Origin: Aphis gossypii
Lineage: Eukaryota; Arthropoda; Insecta; Hemiptera; Aphididae
Length of the DNA stretch: 64,000 bases
Direction: 5' to 3'
Assembly: GCF_020184175.1 (NCBI RefSeq)
Contig: NC_065530.1
Span: 18,453,260-18,517,259, forward strand
Shown here: one piece after another, positions 34,901 through 50,379 of the stretch
How the letters are laid out: each line of letters begins with the position of its first letter
Position numbering within the stretch: position 1 is the stretch's first letter
Translations under genes and position numbers: made by a program
The notes under the pieces: generated by a model
What the model was told of the DNA's origin: nothing
The model's input: the letters and a program-made list of their open reading frames with translations, nothing else
The model's database searches: none

Positions 34901-37900
34901 TTAAAGTTAAACCAGCTTAACAATAGACCATAGTATAGTATAACGTTAGTGTTTGCATGCTACAGATTATAGTTTCAGATAATATGACTGAAGAATACTT
35001 TAAATTATATCCATAAAACGTTGTATTTTATAATCAGTAGAATTTTTAACATACGTATACAACTTATAGTCATTAAAATTAAATTTATATCAGATATTAT
35101 TAAAGTTTCTCGTTGTCATGTTTTAGGTTCTAAATGGAGCGATGAATGTAGCTATACATTTTACAATATATGTGTATGCCATCATCATTTGTGACATAAC
35201 AATTTTCTAGTTTAAACTTTGGGGGTATCTTATGATAGCAAATTGAATCTAGTTGTTACTTTGAGGATTCAAAACTCAAAAAATTACTCCGAAAGTATTT
35301 GGAAAACTAAAAAAAAAAATAAATTAAGAAAAAACAAAAAATTGTATTCAAATTAGCATTTAACAAAATTGATTTTGTCTTGTTAAAATTAAAAACTAAA
35401 TAGGTAGCCATCGATACTTTAAATTTGTATGTATTTATTTTCTACGTGTGCATAGTAAAAATTTTAAAATATTTCGAACCTTTTTGAATTATTTATGGAT
35501 ATTTTAAATCTTAAATTTTTTTCTACAAATGCCAATAAAATAACAAATGCTGGATAAAAATTCTTTAAAGTTTAGAATAAAGTACCTCATTAGTCTTTCT
35601 ACCAATAAGAACAATTTTAGCCGAAAGTCACAATAAAATTCTTTAAAATGCAATCAATATTTAATCTAAGTTTTCCTGTGCTTGTATAAAAATTAAATCA
35701 ATCTATAATTTCACTAATAGGCAGTAACATGAATAAAAATATTTAAAATTTGTACGGTTATTAAATAATCCTAGATAGGTTTATTGGGATTTTTATTGAT
35801 AAACTTGTAATAATAAGTTTTTTTTTTTATTATTATTTATTGTATTCTTAATTTAAATTTTATATCATTTATACATATTTTGTACATTACAATATACATT
35901 ACTTTAAACATAATTTTCCAATGATAGTTTATTATCCTAACTCTACTATCTACGATTAACTAAATTATTAATAAGTACTTATATTTAATCTATAGTTTAG
36001 TAAATTTATACCATACAATAACTTACCATAATATGTTTTAGTATAATTAGTTTTGAAATATTTTTCAAAAAATACTTTTCATGTTGCATTTACGATTTTA
36101 AAATGTAGGTAAATAAATATTAATAAATAAATATTTATACACTTCAATGGATCATACATTTTGCATCGTGTATATATCAATTAATTACACGTACATTTGC
36201 TTATTTTAAATACATTTGTAGATTGAAAAAAAATTAATAAATGTTAAATTTATTTAAACTGTAAATAATAGATACTATTGTTTAAAATATCTCAAATATC
36301 TTGTGTAACTTTTTAGTTTTTCTTAATATAATATGCAGTTTTACAAGAATTAGAACTTTATATTTAAAAAAAAATAGTTATGACTTAACTATATTAATTT
36401 ATAAATTAATACATTATTTTAAAACTCTTAACTCCTAAATGTATGATTTTTATAAGTTTTAAAATATTCAATAATTATAGTATGATATATAATTGCTTGA
36501 GTTCCTTTTAGTATGTTTATATTACTAATATTTAATTTTAAATGGAAATAATATTATATATTTATATACATATATATACATATATACATACATTTTATGG
36601 ATGGATCTATGTATAAAAATAAATTAAAAGTGACTCATAGTATTAAAATGTTAAAATTTCGCAAAATGTTATAGCTATCTACTATAGAAAATTTTGATTC
36701 AGATTCATTAGAAAACGTGTGCTAAAATTTAGATAAGAGTAATAGTTTTAACACAGTTTAGTTAAAAGATTTTTATATCAATATATTCATAAAAATGTAG
36801 CTAAAATTAAGTAAAATCTTATGTCAATACTGTGTTTTAGTTATACCTATAGTTATACTTAGTATACGTACCTAGCACATAACATACCTAGTTTAAATCA
36901 TGAAAATTTTTAGTGAATTTAAATACTTTAAGAAAAGGATAGGCAAACTTTTTAATGGAGTGCCGAGAAATAAGAAATAAAAATGTATGGTGGGAAAAAA
37001 ATGCATACATTATATAGGTACATTTTTTGTATTGTGTTTATTTATTTAACACCAAGTATAAAATTATGATTCATGGTATAAATTCGGTCTACACGCAATA
37101 GTTTGGCTTCCCGGTGTAAAATAGAATTATTTCATTTAAAATATAATACTAAATGTAGGTAAAAAAAAAAATGTTACTATATTATTTTTATACTAATTTT
37201 TTATTTATTTTTTTTAACGCTATTTTTAAATAAATTTAATAGTGAAAAATAATCCAAAGTTGTTAACACAGTTAAGAAACCGAAATATTACACTTTTACA
37301 GAAAGTATCTAATTTTATAGGCTCCATTATTATTTTCCTCTTATTTCCTATATTCAGTGCTAAGTATGCATAATTAAGAAAACGAGATTAAAATAATAAA
37401 AATAACTGCATAAATACTTCTATCTATGATGTTTTCTACCAACACGATTTATGGAGTTTTAACAATAATAACTTTAAATGCGAGTGATCAGTAAAAAATA
37501 ACAATTTTTCGAATTATGGTTTGAGGATATTTACTATTTACATACCATACAGTAGCACTATTGAACTGGGTTAAATTAATTTTATACCATTTTGGTGTTG
37601 TATGGTTGTGAGACGGTGGAAGTGGTAGTAGGGGCAGTGAGACTCGGAAAACGACAGTGTTATTTATGATAGAAATGAAACAACATTCTGAGAAAAAATA
37701 ACACCAAAAGTCGCAACAATAATAATAATAATGAGATATTAACGTACAAGAAACTTTTATCGGACTTCTTGTATTATATAAATTCTTAAAAGTATATTAT
37801 ATATTAAGTAAAAGTTTTATTGTTATTGAAACTATATTGAGTTGCGTACAACAAATTATTTGTTTCTTCTCACTGCCCAGAGGCCAGTAGCACACCATGA

Positions 37901-39020
37901 ACTTTTAAAGAATAATATGGAATTTTTAAAATGAACTGTATTAATCTAGATTATATAATATATTTTAAAACAATTATAAATTATGGGCACTTATTTTATA
38001 TAATACATGTAATAATGCCAATCTATGCATTCATAGTAGGTATTGATTATTATGTGGTCTTTAAATTTAATTTGATTTATATTAGGTATATATTATTCAT
38101 GATAGACTGTCAGTCTTATGTAAAACTAAATACCTGCATTTTAACATAATTTATTTAAATTAAAATAAGTACTGTGTGTATTACTTATGATATTATATAC
38201 ATATGTTTATAAAAAATCAATTGAACAATCTCTTATATATCACAAGATATACTTTTTACATTTATCCTGTTCCTGCACCTATTATAATATTGTAATATTT
38301 TTAATATATATGAAACAAAGTTATTGTTTTAATAATTATAAATTTAACAAGTGTACTAAGTGTACACAGATTAAATTTATGATACAAATATCTACAAAAC
38401 AATGCATTAATTATTATATATCTTAATTTACATAATATATTGATTATAATTTATAATAATATAATATTAATACGGTGCCGTATGATTGGAAAGTAAATTT
38501 ATGTCGATTTATGAGTGGGATTCGGTATTGAATTAAAATCAATTACCATATTATGTATTTTATCTAAAAATCAATCATAGTTAATTTGTATTTTAATTTT
38601 CAAATACTTTTAAAACAGTTTATATATTTGTATACATTATACACAAATTGTCCACTATACACTTCTTATTGGTCACAATTAATACAATATAATATTAGAG
38701 TGAATTTCGATCTTTATATATTGTCTTAAACTAAAAATATTTTTTAGAGTAATCAAAAAAAAAAAAAATTACCTAAGTGTTGTAATAAAGAATTAGAAAA
38801 AAAATTAACTACTTTTATATTGATTTAGAACAATATTAAATTAAATTTAAAAATAATACATTTTAATTAAGTACTTATAATATTTCTAATATTAAAACAA
38901 ATATTAACAATAAGACTGTTTATTAAATAATAAAAAAAAAAAAAAACAAAAATAATTAGTTCGTAATTTAATATACTCTGCATTATATTTTATTCAATAA
39001 AAATATGAAATTTCATATTA
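30063..39020. other. AT-rich non-coding stretch, probably intronic
   Basis: No gene is supportable. It contains (TA)n microsatellites at 30829-30873 and 31895-31921, poly-T at 32902-32919, and many A/T runs. If the exon ending at 30062 is real, this begins its downstream intron on the plus strand. If the minus-strand exon at 39027 is real, the stretch also lies in that gene's first intron. GC-richer patches near 33120-33220 and 37600-37690 show no exon-like frame. Confidence 0.45.
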
Positions 39021-39026
39021 TCTTAC

Positions 39027-39102
39027 CTTGGCAATTGGTTATAGCGATTATCCAAAAGCACAAAGCGCTTAACTGTAGAAATCCGCCAGTCACTGTACAC
39101 AT
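39027..39102 (-). CDS. First coding exon of a secreted or membrane protein (signal peptide)
   Basis: The ATG at 39102-39100 is preceded by an in-frame TAA, so the start is fixed. 25 codons follow, with a hydrophobic core (LQLSALCFWIIAI) and a short polar end (TNCQ), as in a signal peptide. The exon ends CAAG|GTAAGA, a near-perfect insect donor, one base into a codon. The upstream sequence is CpG-richer at 39380-39545, as expected of a promoter or 5' untranslated region. Further exons should lie to the left on the minus strand; none is identified, so the mature protein is unknown. Large first introns are common for secreted and adhesion proteins in such genomes. Confidence 0.5.
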
Positions 39103-39379
39103 GTCGTATGATCCTTATTTATTATTTTTTTGTTTTTAATCCGGACGTATGACGTTCAACAGAAATTCCGCCATGCCGAAATAATGATAAAAATGTACGA
39201 GGATGAAAAAAAATTACATTACTGATAAGTTTGTTTACATGTTTTAAAACGAAATAAACGAGAAATGCAAATGGGTACGGAATATTATTATATTATTTTA
39301 TTTTTCAGTACTAACCCGCATTCCGCACTGACAATATGATAAAACTAATATTTCTATTTATTATTTTTTTTTACTCGGT

Positions 39380-39545
39380 AACGAACGGAAAATCGCAACT
39401 GCAACGACGGCCGTTACACACTCTACGGAGATTTGTGATTCACTAGCCGACTATGCCGGTCTCTGCGTTTGACGCCGCCCGAACGTGGGATAGTTTCTCG
39501 ATTCTGCGCTCCGGTTCGCGACCTCCGAACGCTAAAAACAACACT
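39380..39545 (-). promoter_or_regulatory. CpG-rich island upstream of the signal-peptide exon
   Basis: It is a clear departure from the AT-rich background, with repeated CG dinucleotides (for example CGACGGCCG and GACGCCGCCCGAACG). It lies 280-440 bp upstream of the minus-strand ATG at 39102. It is a candidate promoter or 5' untranslated region; the start site is not determined. Confidence 0.35.
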
Positions 39546-39599
39546 TAAATATTCCACCGTGGTCACCACCAAACGTACGATACAGATACGAAGTTAATA

Positions 39600-42500
39600 T
39601 AAAAATAATAATTTGTTACATTCAAATGTCCACTGCATGTTATTGTTTAATTAATAATACACTAATGGGACACAATACAATATTTATATTATATTTGGTT
39701 GATTTTTTGAATGGCCAATATTCATAGAAAATTGTTTAATTAATTATATTAGATAGCCGGTAGGCTCATCATATTTTTTTTTTAAAAAAGGAAAAAATGT
39801 ACAACTTAGTTCCAGACTTCCAGAGCACAAAATGAATTCATAATTGATAATTTAATTACATAAAAGTAAAATTATAACTTAATAGAAGAAGCCACCCATG
39901 GTGACGCTTGATTTATCTATTATGACTCATATAAATTATTATTATTGTGTAACAATTCATAATGCACAATACTAACTATTTCATAAACTTATGTAGGTTT
40001 TGAATGTTCATTGATTATTTTTAATTAATAAAATATCAGACTAATTATAATTATTATAATACATGTTACATTGTAATATTTATACGGTTTTTCATAAAAA
40101 TAATATATAGATATTTAAATATGAATTGAATTAAAGAAAAAAAATGTTTAGTATTTAAATGCATTCATACATGAAAAAATTTCCATGTAGTACAGATGAA
40201 AAACATCCGAAAACTATTAAAATAAATATTTTAAATATCTTAATTTATACTAAAAGCTCGTAAAGTATAATATAATATGCATTAAAAATGAATTAAGTTA
40301 CTTAAAAATATTAAAAAATTTTCTAAAATTTGAAAAATAATATAAAATTTAAAATAAAGAACTGAGAACTTGAACTGCATTTAGGTCTTAAACCACCCCA
40401 AACAATAATATATCCAGTTACCAACTAGTGTGAAGGTAGTAGCTACCTATTACGTAATACGAATAACATTTACAATTTACAATAATAAAAATAAAAACAA
40501 ATTTTAATAATAAAATTCTAATTATCATCAAAAAAGTAATATTGTAACCAAAATCGTGTCCACAAAATTTAAAATTCCTTCTACATACAACAATCACTTT
40601 ACAAGTAATTTCATTAAAAGAAGTATTTACTAACATAACGGTTTCAGATTATTATTAGTTCATGGTTAGCACTTTAAAAATTACACGTTTTACTTTAAGT
40701 AATTAGGTAGGTAAGTACTTTTGTTTATAAGGGTAAACACCGTGTGCAATTATTAGAACATTGAAAGATACTTAGAAAGATACTGTACATAAAACTTAAA
40801 CCGTATTACATTATTTTATAGCATACTTTTGCTAAAAATATCTTTAAAAAGTATTTTAAATATTTGAAATCAAGTGTATATAACTACATATAATTCATGT
40901 AAGTTTTCAAGTATGATGATAAACGAATGCAAATTATAAAATTTTAAAACTTTGACAAATCTTATTTTAAAAACAATTAGAATAAAAATGCAATATTTGT
41001 GAAAATATTTTATAAACTGTTAATGTCATGCCACATAGCAGGTTTTATCGTAGTTTATGTTTTTCTCTCAACATGGAAAGTTTTTTGAATAATAGTAAAT
41101 TTGATGGCATTTAATACACATAGAAGATATTTCATAAACAATTTATGATAAATATCAAGCACCTAGGAGGTTTTATTTATTATTTTTTATTAATTTTACA
41201 ATAGACGATAGACGATAACACGTAGGAGATATTATTATAAGACTATAGCTTATTATTATTTTCTTAATTCAGGAACATCAACAATTAAAAATCTTTAATT
41301 TGGTATTTGGACATTTTTTGTGTTAACCACAATTGATACTTTTTTTCTTTATTTACACATACTGTTGTTTTCAACTATGTACTTATTATTTATTATGCAT
41401 TGTACACAAATGCATCATAATCAATTACTGTACAAATCGTTAAATAAATAAATAAATTATAAGTATCATGGTATGACATACCTGGTCTGGTACTTACCCA
41501 AGCCCACACAAATAATAACAAACGTTTTCCGCGACCTGCAATAGTTAAATTGGTTGGGTAAGTGTTATGTGACGTACAAGTTATCGTGCAGCACAATTTT
41601 ATAAGTCAACGTTAAATTTTAAATAACTTATTAGTTATTACATACTCACATAATGTTCCGATTGGCAAGTATGTACAACACCATATCATGGAAATGGAAG
41701 TATAGTTTGATAGTATCAATTTCAGTCCTTACGTTTTTTTTATCGACAAGTTTTTATTCATGCACTTATGTAGTCACAAATAACAACTTCATATGAATTT
41801 TGGTTGGTATGCTTAAATGTTGGTGAAAAATATTATTTCTTAATGCATTTAATTATATTTAGAATCCTTTTATTATAATATTATTTAAGAATTATCCAGA
41901 AAAAACTGTACTTAAAACTATGTTTGAAAGTTCCCTACGAGCTTGCAGATCAGGTTTGAATGGAGCTACATATTATTATATATAAATATTAAAATAGTTA
42001 TGACATATCCAAATATTTTTAGGGGATTCCATCTTAATTTTTTTTTTATTCGTAATACAACCGTATATAATAGTACACTGATGTCCAGTAGGTCCAATTG
42101 TGTGTTGTTAGCTTTAATATTAGAATGAAATATTATCAAAAATATAGCTAAGAAAACGATCTGTGTTGGAAACTTGAACTTTTATAGTAAATAAATTTTC
42201 AATTGAGTTATAAGCATTTTTATATTTTAATATTTACATACATATAGGCTCATAACTTAATCAATTATTCACACTAATATTATCAGCTCGCTCTTGCTCT
42301 CGTGATACTCACTAATTGTATTATATTATTTATTTGTGATATATATGTTTTACGTTCATGAGTGTATGTGTGTGTATATATTGTATTTATAAATACTTAA
42401 AGTGATAATTGTGAATAATTTATTATTATAAAAATAGTGTATTTGATAAAATTAGTTACTAAATTTAAAATAGTTAAAATAGCAACTATCGAATTACAGC

Positions 42501-45500
42501 ATACGCTTTGTATCTCTCATATAGTTTTAATTATTTTTAAATATTTTACTATAAAATAATTATAATATAAAATATAATATATTATATATGTACTATGTAC
42601 ATATATATATGTGTATGTATATACAAAATAAATATAGAACTATTGGAAATAACTAAATTAATAATAATTATTGATATTATAAAAAAAGAATTAATAAAGA
42701 TAAATATTTTTGAATTTCAGTATTGAGAAAGTTTAAAGCGATTATATACAGGTAGTCAGTAGGTACCTAGGTATCCTGGTGAAACTTGTTTATCTCTTCA
42801 AAGCACGTACTGCAGGATAAGTGGTATAATAATGATATATAATACAATAATTCTACGATAATAGTTCTAATTCGTAACAACTAACAGCTAATTTGTAATA
42901 AACGTTATCTGAGATTTTAAACAATTAATTTTAATATTGAAATCCTTGTTCCATTTGATCTTTGTACCTATGAATACTATTTAGTTCAAATATTTACATA
43001 AACTTACTATAAATCAATGAGTAATAAATTCTTAAATTTAAATTTCATGAAAAATATTTTTAAAAGAAATCAACAGTATTTAATTATTAAATTAAAAAAA
43101 AAATATTAACTATATGTATAAATTATTATATTATATATAATAATATATAATACATATATATGTATTTATATATTATAAAATGATTAATTTTTAAATGTAT
43201 GTAGTTAAATAACCAATTTTTGAACTTAATGTAAAATATCATGTTTTAAACTTTAGATAAAAGTTATTTGACTCGCTATTTATCCCTTTTGTTAATAAGT
43301 TACTAAAATTGTACTCAACTTTTTATAAGTGTGCAAAAATCTTTAAAAAAAAAATCTGGATACTAATTTTAAAATGTTGTTATTGGTTTATAGGTAATTA
43401 GTAGTTAATCTATAAACAAACTAATTTAGTACACTTAAAAATGGTTTTAAGATATCGTAGTTAAAATTTAAAGCCGATAAAAAAAAAAAAAAAAATGCTA
43501 GAATAAATAAAATGGTAAGAGATGAAGGGAATGTTAAACGTTTGTTTCTGGCAATTTTCTATGTGGGGTCTTTCATTGTACCATTTCCATGAAATTCGTT
43601 CAGTAGTGAGTCGTATAAATTAAAACGTTAAAAGTGAATAATGGTGCTAGTGTGATTGGATTGTACAATGACTAGAATAAATTACCCCAAGGGGATTGAA
43701 CATGTTTATATTTTGGTATTAAATAATAATTCATCAAAAAAAAAAAAAAAAAATAGAAAAAATAAATGTAATCGGTCAATTATCAAGTTGAATATCTTAC
43801 GGGCAGTAAATTTAATATTATAACAAACAAAAGCTGTATTTCATATTTAACCAATGTCAAAGACATTTAAAACATTGTTATATCCGTAGTTTGAAAATCG
43901 TATACAATGTTGTTATAATAATTTATTATAATATTCAAGTTATGGTTATAGATAAATAGATCATTAGATGTGTTATAAATTATTATAATATACGTATAAT
44001 ATACATTCTCAAGTGTTGAACCTTCCAGTTAATTAAAATCAAAATGTACACGATTTTATCCAGCAAAATAATTTTATAAATGAGGATATAATCTTAAACC
44101 CAAAGGTCTCATATCAATACTATACTACAGCGATGTTGATAATTTATAGCTTTGGATCATATTTTTTTAAATTTTCTAATATTTTTAATTTTTATTTTTC
44201 AAAAAAAACTAGGTGTGAAAACATAATTTATATTTGAGTGAATTAACTTTTAAAAACTATAAAATTACTTAGAACATTTGATTGTAATATTATTATCTGA
44301 TCAATACTACCGTCAAGAAAATATATTTTTTCGAGTTCTTAACATATGTTGTTAGATTTGATAAGAAACTCATATTTTATATTATATTGTATCGTTATAA
44401 TTACAACGACTATACTGCCACGGTTGATAAAAAAATTTAAATTACCTTCGTTGACGACAGTAATCGGGTAAGTCATTCTTTAATTTTTAAATTGATGTTA
44501 ACATTAAAAATGTCAGTAATTTATAGCCAACATTATTTTATATCTCGACTGAAACCGGTAGGAATAGAAGTAGATACGTAAAAAAAAATTTACTTAATTA
44601 AAAATTATAAACTAAATTATTATAATTTTATTTAAAATAAAATATGATTTATTTTCTATTACTTACTTTTTTTTTTTTTTAGTGTACAATATACGTAAAA
44701 AGTGTTTTTTTTTTTTTTTTTTTAATAATTGTATATTATTATAATATTTTAGAATACTGACTTTTTTGGAATAATAACGTATGACCAACCATTGAAAAAG
44801 TAAATATTGATTCTTGATTATTTTACTAAGAAATAAAAATAATAAAATATAAGTGTGGTGTGAACCTTTTTAAATTTAACAAGAATTATCAATACTTATA
44901 GGTATTAGATAAAATCATAACAAACTTATTAAGTTACACACTAAAATAATACTTTAAAAAAATATTCTATTTAATGTTATGTATTTCCAATACAATTAAA
45001 ATATTGATATTTGATGATTGAATAATGATAGTTATCACTAACTCAACTATACCACTAAATTGATATCAAAATAACTATTTTTATAATTATAAATATATAT
45101 ACATATAGGTATTCCATTACCATAAAATTAATAATAATTATTAACATTTTAAATTTTTTTTTATATTTTCTTATATAATAGGTACCTACATTAATTATTA
45201 TAATTTATGGTTATGAAAACAAATGTTTTATTAATTTTAAATATTATATTTGTGATTCCAGTAATATTTTATTCCACATTCATCCGAAACAATAAAAATG
45301 TATTTATCTAAAGAAGTAAGTGCAACAATATATTATTTTGAAAGGTGTACCTTTATTTGGATGGATCCCATCGGGAGCACATAAATTGTGTAGTCTTCTT
45401 CAGGAAGTAACCATGCAGCGATTTTCGCTCAAACCACTATAGCTGGTGGCAAATTCAACAGCTTTAATAGTGCTCTATAGTATATTGATAAACGTCTCTT

Positions 45501-48470
45501 GTACACGCCATGTACTATGCTTTTATTCTTAGTAATTTTAAAGTGATTCAAAGGACATTCAATGTTTTAGACCATCATTATTTGTTTGAAAATAATGAAG
45601 CGATCGAAATATTTAAAATTCTCTACATAGCTTACCAAACATTCAAAATGTATTTCATTAATAATTAATTTTACTAGAAAACTATTGTGTGGTAATACAT
45701 TTAATTTTTAAGGTCTCGAAATTCGTTCAGAAATATTTGAACATTTATAAGTTTAGTGTAACATTATTTAATCTATGAAACAATTATACAAAATGTACAT
45801 TTAAATTGAGTACCTATATGTGACAGTAGTACTTTTTTTTTTTAATTAATTAATTCTAAGTATTCAATTTATTTAAAAAAAAATGTTCAGCTTCATGTTT
45901 TAAGATGATTTTTTGATTTTGTTCTTAATACTTGAATTAAAGCTTAATATTATATGTAGGATATAGATTATCTTACATATATTATGTACGATATTATAAT
46001 CATAATATTGGAAATCATAATTATGTTATAATAACAATTTAAGAATACATATGTTATCTTTTCAAAGAAATCAACAATAATAACAAAAAATACTGGTGGC
46101 CAATAGGGTTTTATGTAGATAATTGCATTAAATTAATTCTTCGTAATCTTGACCATAAATGTGTTACAACTTTTTATACTATCCATAATATCGTCTTAAT
46201 GAATTTTGTTATCGATCATCGTTTGAGTATGTTGCATTTTGTTTTCTTTATAGCAAAATAATTTAGATGCATCTTATGTACTTCATAATAACATTATTAT
46301 AAGGATGAAAAATGAAACGTCGTCAATGTAAAGTTGATAGAGTGTATGATTTAAAAAAAGGGTGAACTATATTATTATGCCAAGTGAATTTTATCTAAAC
46401 AGTTATTATTGTTACTTGGATAAACACGAATTTCCCATCAATGAATATTTTATTATTATTATACTATATTAGTATATTATTCATCTTAGCGATTTTACTA
46501 TGCATTATATTGTTTAATATTCGATCAAAAACAATTTTTATTTGGCCATATGAGTCGAAAAGCTATCACTAGATAGTTTTTCCTTAAGTCTACAAGCGAC
46601 TGTGTTTTTGCTATCTCTTATACTTATTATATTAAGTATTTGTACTGAATGTATAATTTATTTAAGTATAACAAAGATACTAAAAAATTTTAAAAATACT
46701 ATACTCTTTATTTTTGTTTACTTTTATATTTAAACCTGTTATTACATACTACATAGTTTAGATAGTATACAATTTTTAAATTGATACTATTAAAAATGTA
46801 AACACCAAAGTCCACAATTTATTAATATATATAATATATTTTGTATGGTTTATGAACCGATAATCTCATTGCTGTTTTCTAAACTTAAATTATACTTCTT
46901 TATTTTAATATTATCTATAATTTTTTGGGGAATTTTTGTATTATAAGGATCACAAAAATCATATTTACTAATTAAGAAATATCATGATATTGTAGATATA
47001 TTTTATTTCACTATTAATTTATTTAATCAGTACGTTTATTTGAAATATAATATTTGATTTTTCGATTTTTTAAATGTAAGTTTTACATCTATATATTATG
47101 ATTTTTGTTTAATGTTCATTTTAAAATTGTAATACAGCTTTGATAATTCAACTTAAATTAATAGCTATACTATGATTAATGATATCAATATTAACATAGT
47201 TTTAATATTTTTAAACGTCTAGTATTGGTATTATGTGTTGAAATGTGACATTAAATTGTGCAGAATTTAAACTGTCACGAGAAACAAAGTCTGAATGAAT
47301 TTTGAGTTGAATATGGTCTTATTTATACTTTCAATAAACCATTGAATGATGGATTTCTAAGATGACAGGCCGAAAATAATAAATTGATAAATTATTAAGG
47401 TAGCATTTTGTAACAAATCCAATAGCTATTACAGGGGTAATTTTCGATTCTCGTAATTATGGTTCCCACCACTCGTCTATATAGAAATGCGATCATCGTC
47501 AATTTTTAAATTAATGTTCCTAAAAATATAAATTGTGAAAGACAAAATGAAAACAAAATAAGAATATAAGATTATAGACACACAGACATAACACAAGTAA
47601 TAATATTTTTATCCTTTAAATAAATCGAGGAGGCTGTTTTGTTGTGAGTAGGTTTTGAATGAATATTGCCATTGTATAGGTAATATTATTGGATATCTAA
47701 AATTGTAATTCAATCATAGCATATTATTATGAAAAACGATTCTTGATGGTAGGTTTAATGTTTGTATAAATATTTCATGATATTTATTTGTAATACTCAC
47801 TATAGTTATAATAGTTATACATATGTTTTGTTGTAATAATAATATATTACTTATTATAAAACGGTATTAAAAATATTTCATGTACGGCTATATATAATAG
47901 TTGTTTATTTTTTAATGATATAATAAGTATATAAAAATTGGGTTTTTTCAAAACCTGATATTGAATAAATTTAATATTCCTATGTTTTGCTAATTTTATA
48001 TTCTAATTTTACCCGATTTTTTTGAAAATAATTGTATATTTTTAATTTTTTTATCCCGAAAATAGCAACTAGATTAAATTTAATATCAGAAACCATTTTC
48101 AAAATTATAATTTGAATCATATTAAATGCTCAAAAAGACGACAAGCAAATGAAAAAAGAATTCATCATTGTAAGACCAATACATTCATCCCTCAGCTCAG
48201 AATTACAGCCAGATAAGCATAATAATATTATTACACTTTATAATTATAGGTTAAACTATGTTTTATTTTTACGTACGTTTTTCAGAGTTGTGAATAGATA
48301 TAGTATAGTTATAAGAGACGTGATCTAGTGATTTCTATATTATTAATTTGCTGTGAAAATCTAGGTCAACAGGGTGAGGAATAGGAAATTCCAGAGAAAC
48401 ACATTCAAACGCATACGGTGCATATAATATTGTGTTTAGTTATGTATTTATTATATATATATATTTAATA
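39600..48470. other. AT-rich non-coding stretch
   Basis: I see no gene. The stretch holds many poly-A/T runs and TA-rich repeats. A short inverted repeat sits at 41492-41563, and a GC-richer patch at 45345-45520 shows only short broken frames. Confidence 0.45.
41492..41563. repeat. Inverted repeat ACTTACCCAA / TTGGGTAAGT
   Basis: Ten perfectly paired bases (41492-41501 with 41554-41563), extended by CC/GG with a one-base bulge, enclose about 52 nt. It could form a hairpin. No other sign of a small-RNA gene or transposon end is visible. Confidence 0.5.
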
Positions 48471-48479
48471 TAAAGATAG

Positions 48480-49450
48480 CTGAACTATGAGATAAATAAA
48501 TAAAAGGTCGTCGTCGAATTGCAATTTGAATACACACTATTTATACTTTGTTTCCAATGGTGTATACCTACGCGGTGCACATCTATATATACGCACATGT
48601 TACAACGGTTTTTAGTTTTAGGACCGCTCAGGTATGCGTATATATGCATATAACTTGTATATGAAATCGAGCAGTCCACATATTCTCTCGAATAGAACGA
48701 AATAAAATAAAACATTTAGGTTTTATATCCCCGGATATGTTCAGGTGGAAAAATCCGGTTAAACGCGACCGAGAAAATTCAATTTTCAACACTATATATA
48801 CGTATTTGTATACACATATCGCCGCGGACGGGAAAGACTATTATATGATCGAGCGAGAAGGGCAAAGGAAAACAAGGGCGGTGGCGCGCGGGTGTGGGCC
48901 GATGTAACGGGTTGGATTGTGGTGTTAAAATAAAAGTTACCTCGGCGGTTAGTTATTTATGTGTTTATTTCGTTTGTGTACAAAGCGGCGGTGCAGATAG
49001 TGCAAAACAGAAAAAAAATAATAAAAACACAAACCGATACGATTCGGCATTACAGCCGCGGCAGTTATTGTTTTCGTTTTGGTAATATCGGCCGTGATGA
49101 TATTGATGATAGGTATATTATGCGCATTAATTAACGATATCGCACGTGCGTTTGCAATGATAATAATCATAATATTGTCATGTTATTAGGGGCGTGCGTA
49201 CCTCAGAACACATAACATGGATAGGGTAGGGTAGATACCGTGATATAGACGTATCCAGAAAGTTTCAATGACCTTACGTATGAGATTTGCGGTGGCAAGA
49301 TTACGAACATTATTGCGACTTAACTACGGCAAAACGATCGGATATAACAATAATACTAATTGCGGCCAGCAGATAATTGTGCTATTTAATCAGAAAACTT
49401 TTATTACGTCGACACCTCTCACCACTTGACATCTAATTTGGTCGAGTATA
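48480..49450. other. GC/CpG-rich island, candidate regulatory or 5' exon region
   Basis: This is the strongest composition shift in the right half, with GGGCGGTGGCGCGCGGG near 48880, CCGCGG sites and GCCGCCGAGG. On the minus strand CCGAG|GTAACT is donor-like near 48937, so a non-coding first exon is possible. No frame here has convincing coding character. Strand and gene are undetermined. Confidence 0.35.
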
Positions 49451-50379
49451 CAGTTAGATAGGTATATTATTTCTTGGTTTAAATCTTTACACGATTTCTC
49501 ACTTCGTTACTATTTCAGAACACATTATTATCTTATCCTTATTAATGTTTGCATTGTGCGTATTATTTTTATCGATTATTAAAACTCTATAAATCATAGT
49601 GAATTGTAATGTTTGATAAGAATTTACAATTTAAAGAATTATTGAATCAAAAACTTGATTTTTTATATTATTATAGTAGATCTACAAACATTTAAAATTA
49701 AATTTTGAATACCTAAATAACGTCTTGAAAAAAACACGTTGTATTATCATTATTTCGAATTATATTTACGTTTTTAAAAAATGTTCTAGTTAAAATAAAA
49801 CAATATTTATTATCGTTAACATTTTAAAGGTTTTTTTTTTTGAATGAATACTTTTGGAGTAATTCGATGCATACAATCAAAATTCAAACAAGCAATTAAT
49901 AAGTTATAAGTATTTAAAGTTTAGGTGAACAGAGAAGTAGACGAATATTTTGCTGTTACCACTCTGTACACTTAAAAATAATTAAAATACATATAACTCA
50001 TTATTACTACTAGTTCAAATTTCGTTTTTATGTATCAAAAAATATTCTACTTTAGAGTATGAAAATATGTTATCTTTCAAAAAAGTAAAAAATTTAAGGT
50101 TCTAAAGATAAAAAATATTAAATAATATAATAATTGTTTGAAAAAAATGTTCTATTATTTCGACTAGAAATTTTGTAAAAAAAAAATATTTTTAAAAATT
50201 TTGATACATATTGAAATAATAAATGTTTTTTTTTATTAACGAATCAACCAGTATTTTTAAATAAATGTAATATAATATATATGTCTACGTTAATTTAAAA
50301 GAAACTTTAATCGTTATAGGTTATCTTTATGGCATGTTATGACGTAGGAGATGACTTACAGTACAAATTGAGGATTTTT

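Noticed and set aside
45345..45520. GC-richer patch with short minus-strand protein-like pieces
   Set aside because: Stops fall in every frame within about 25 codons and no family could be named.
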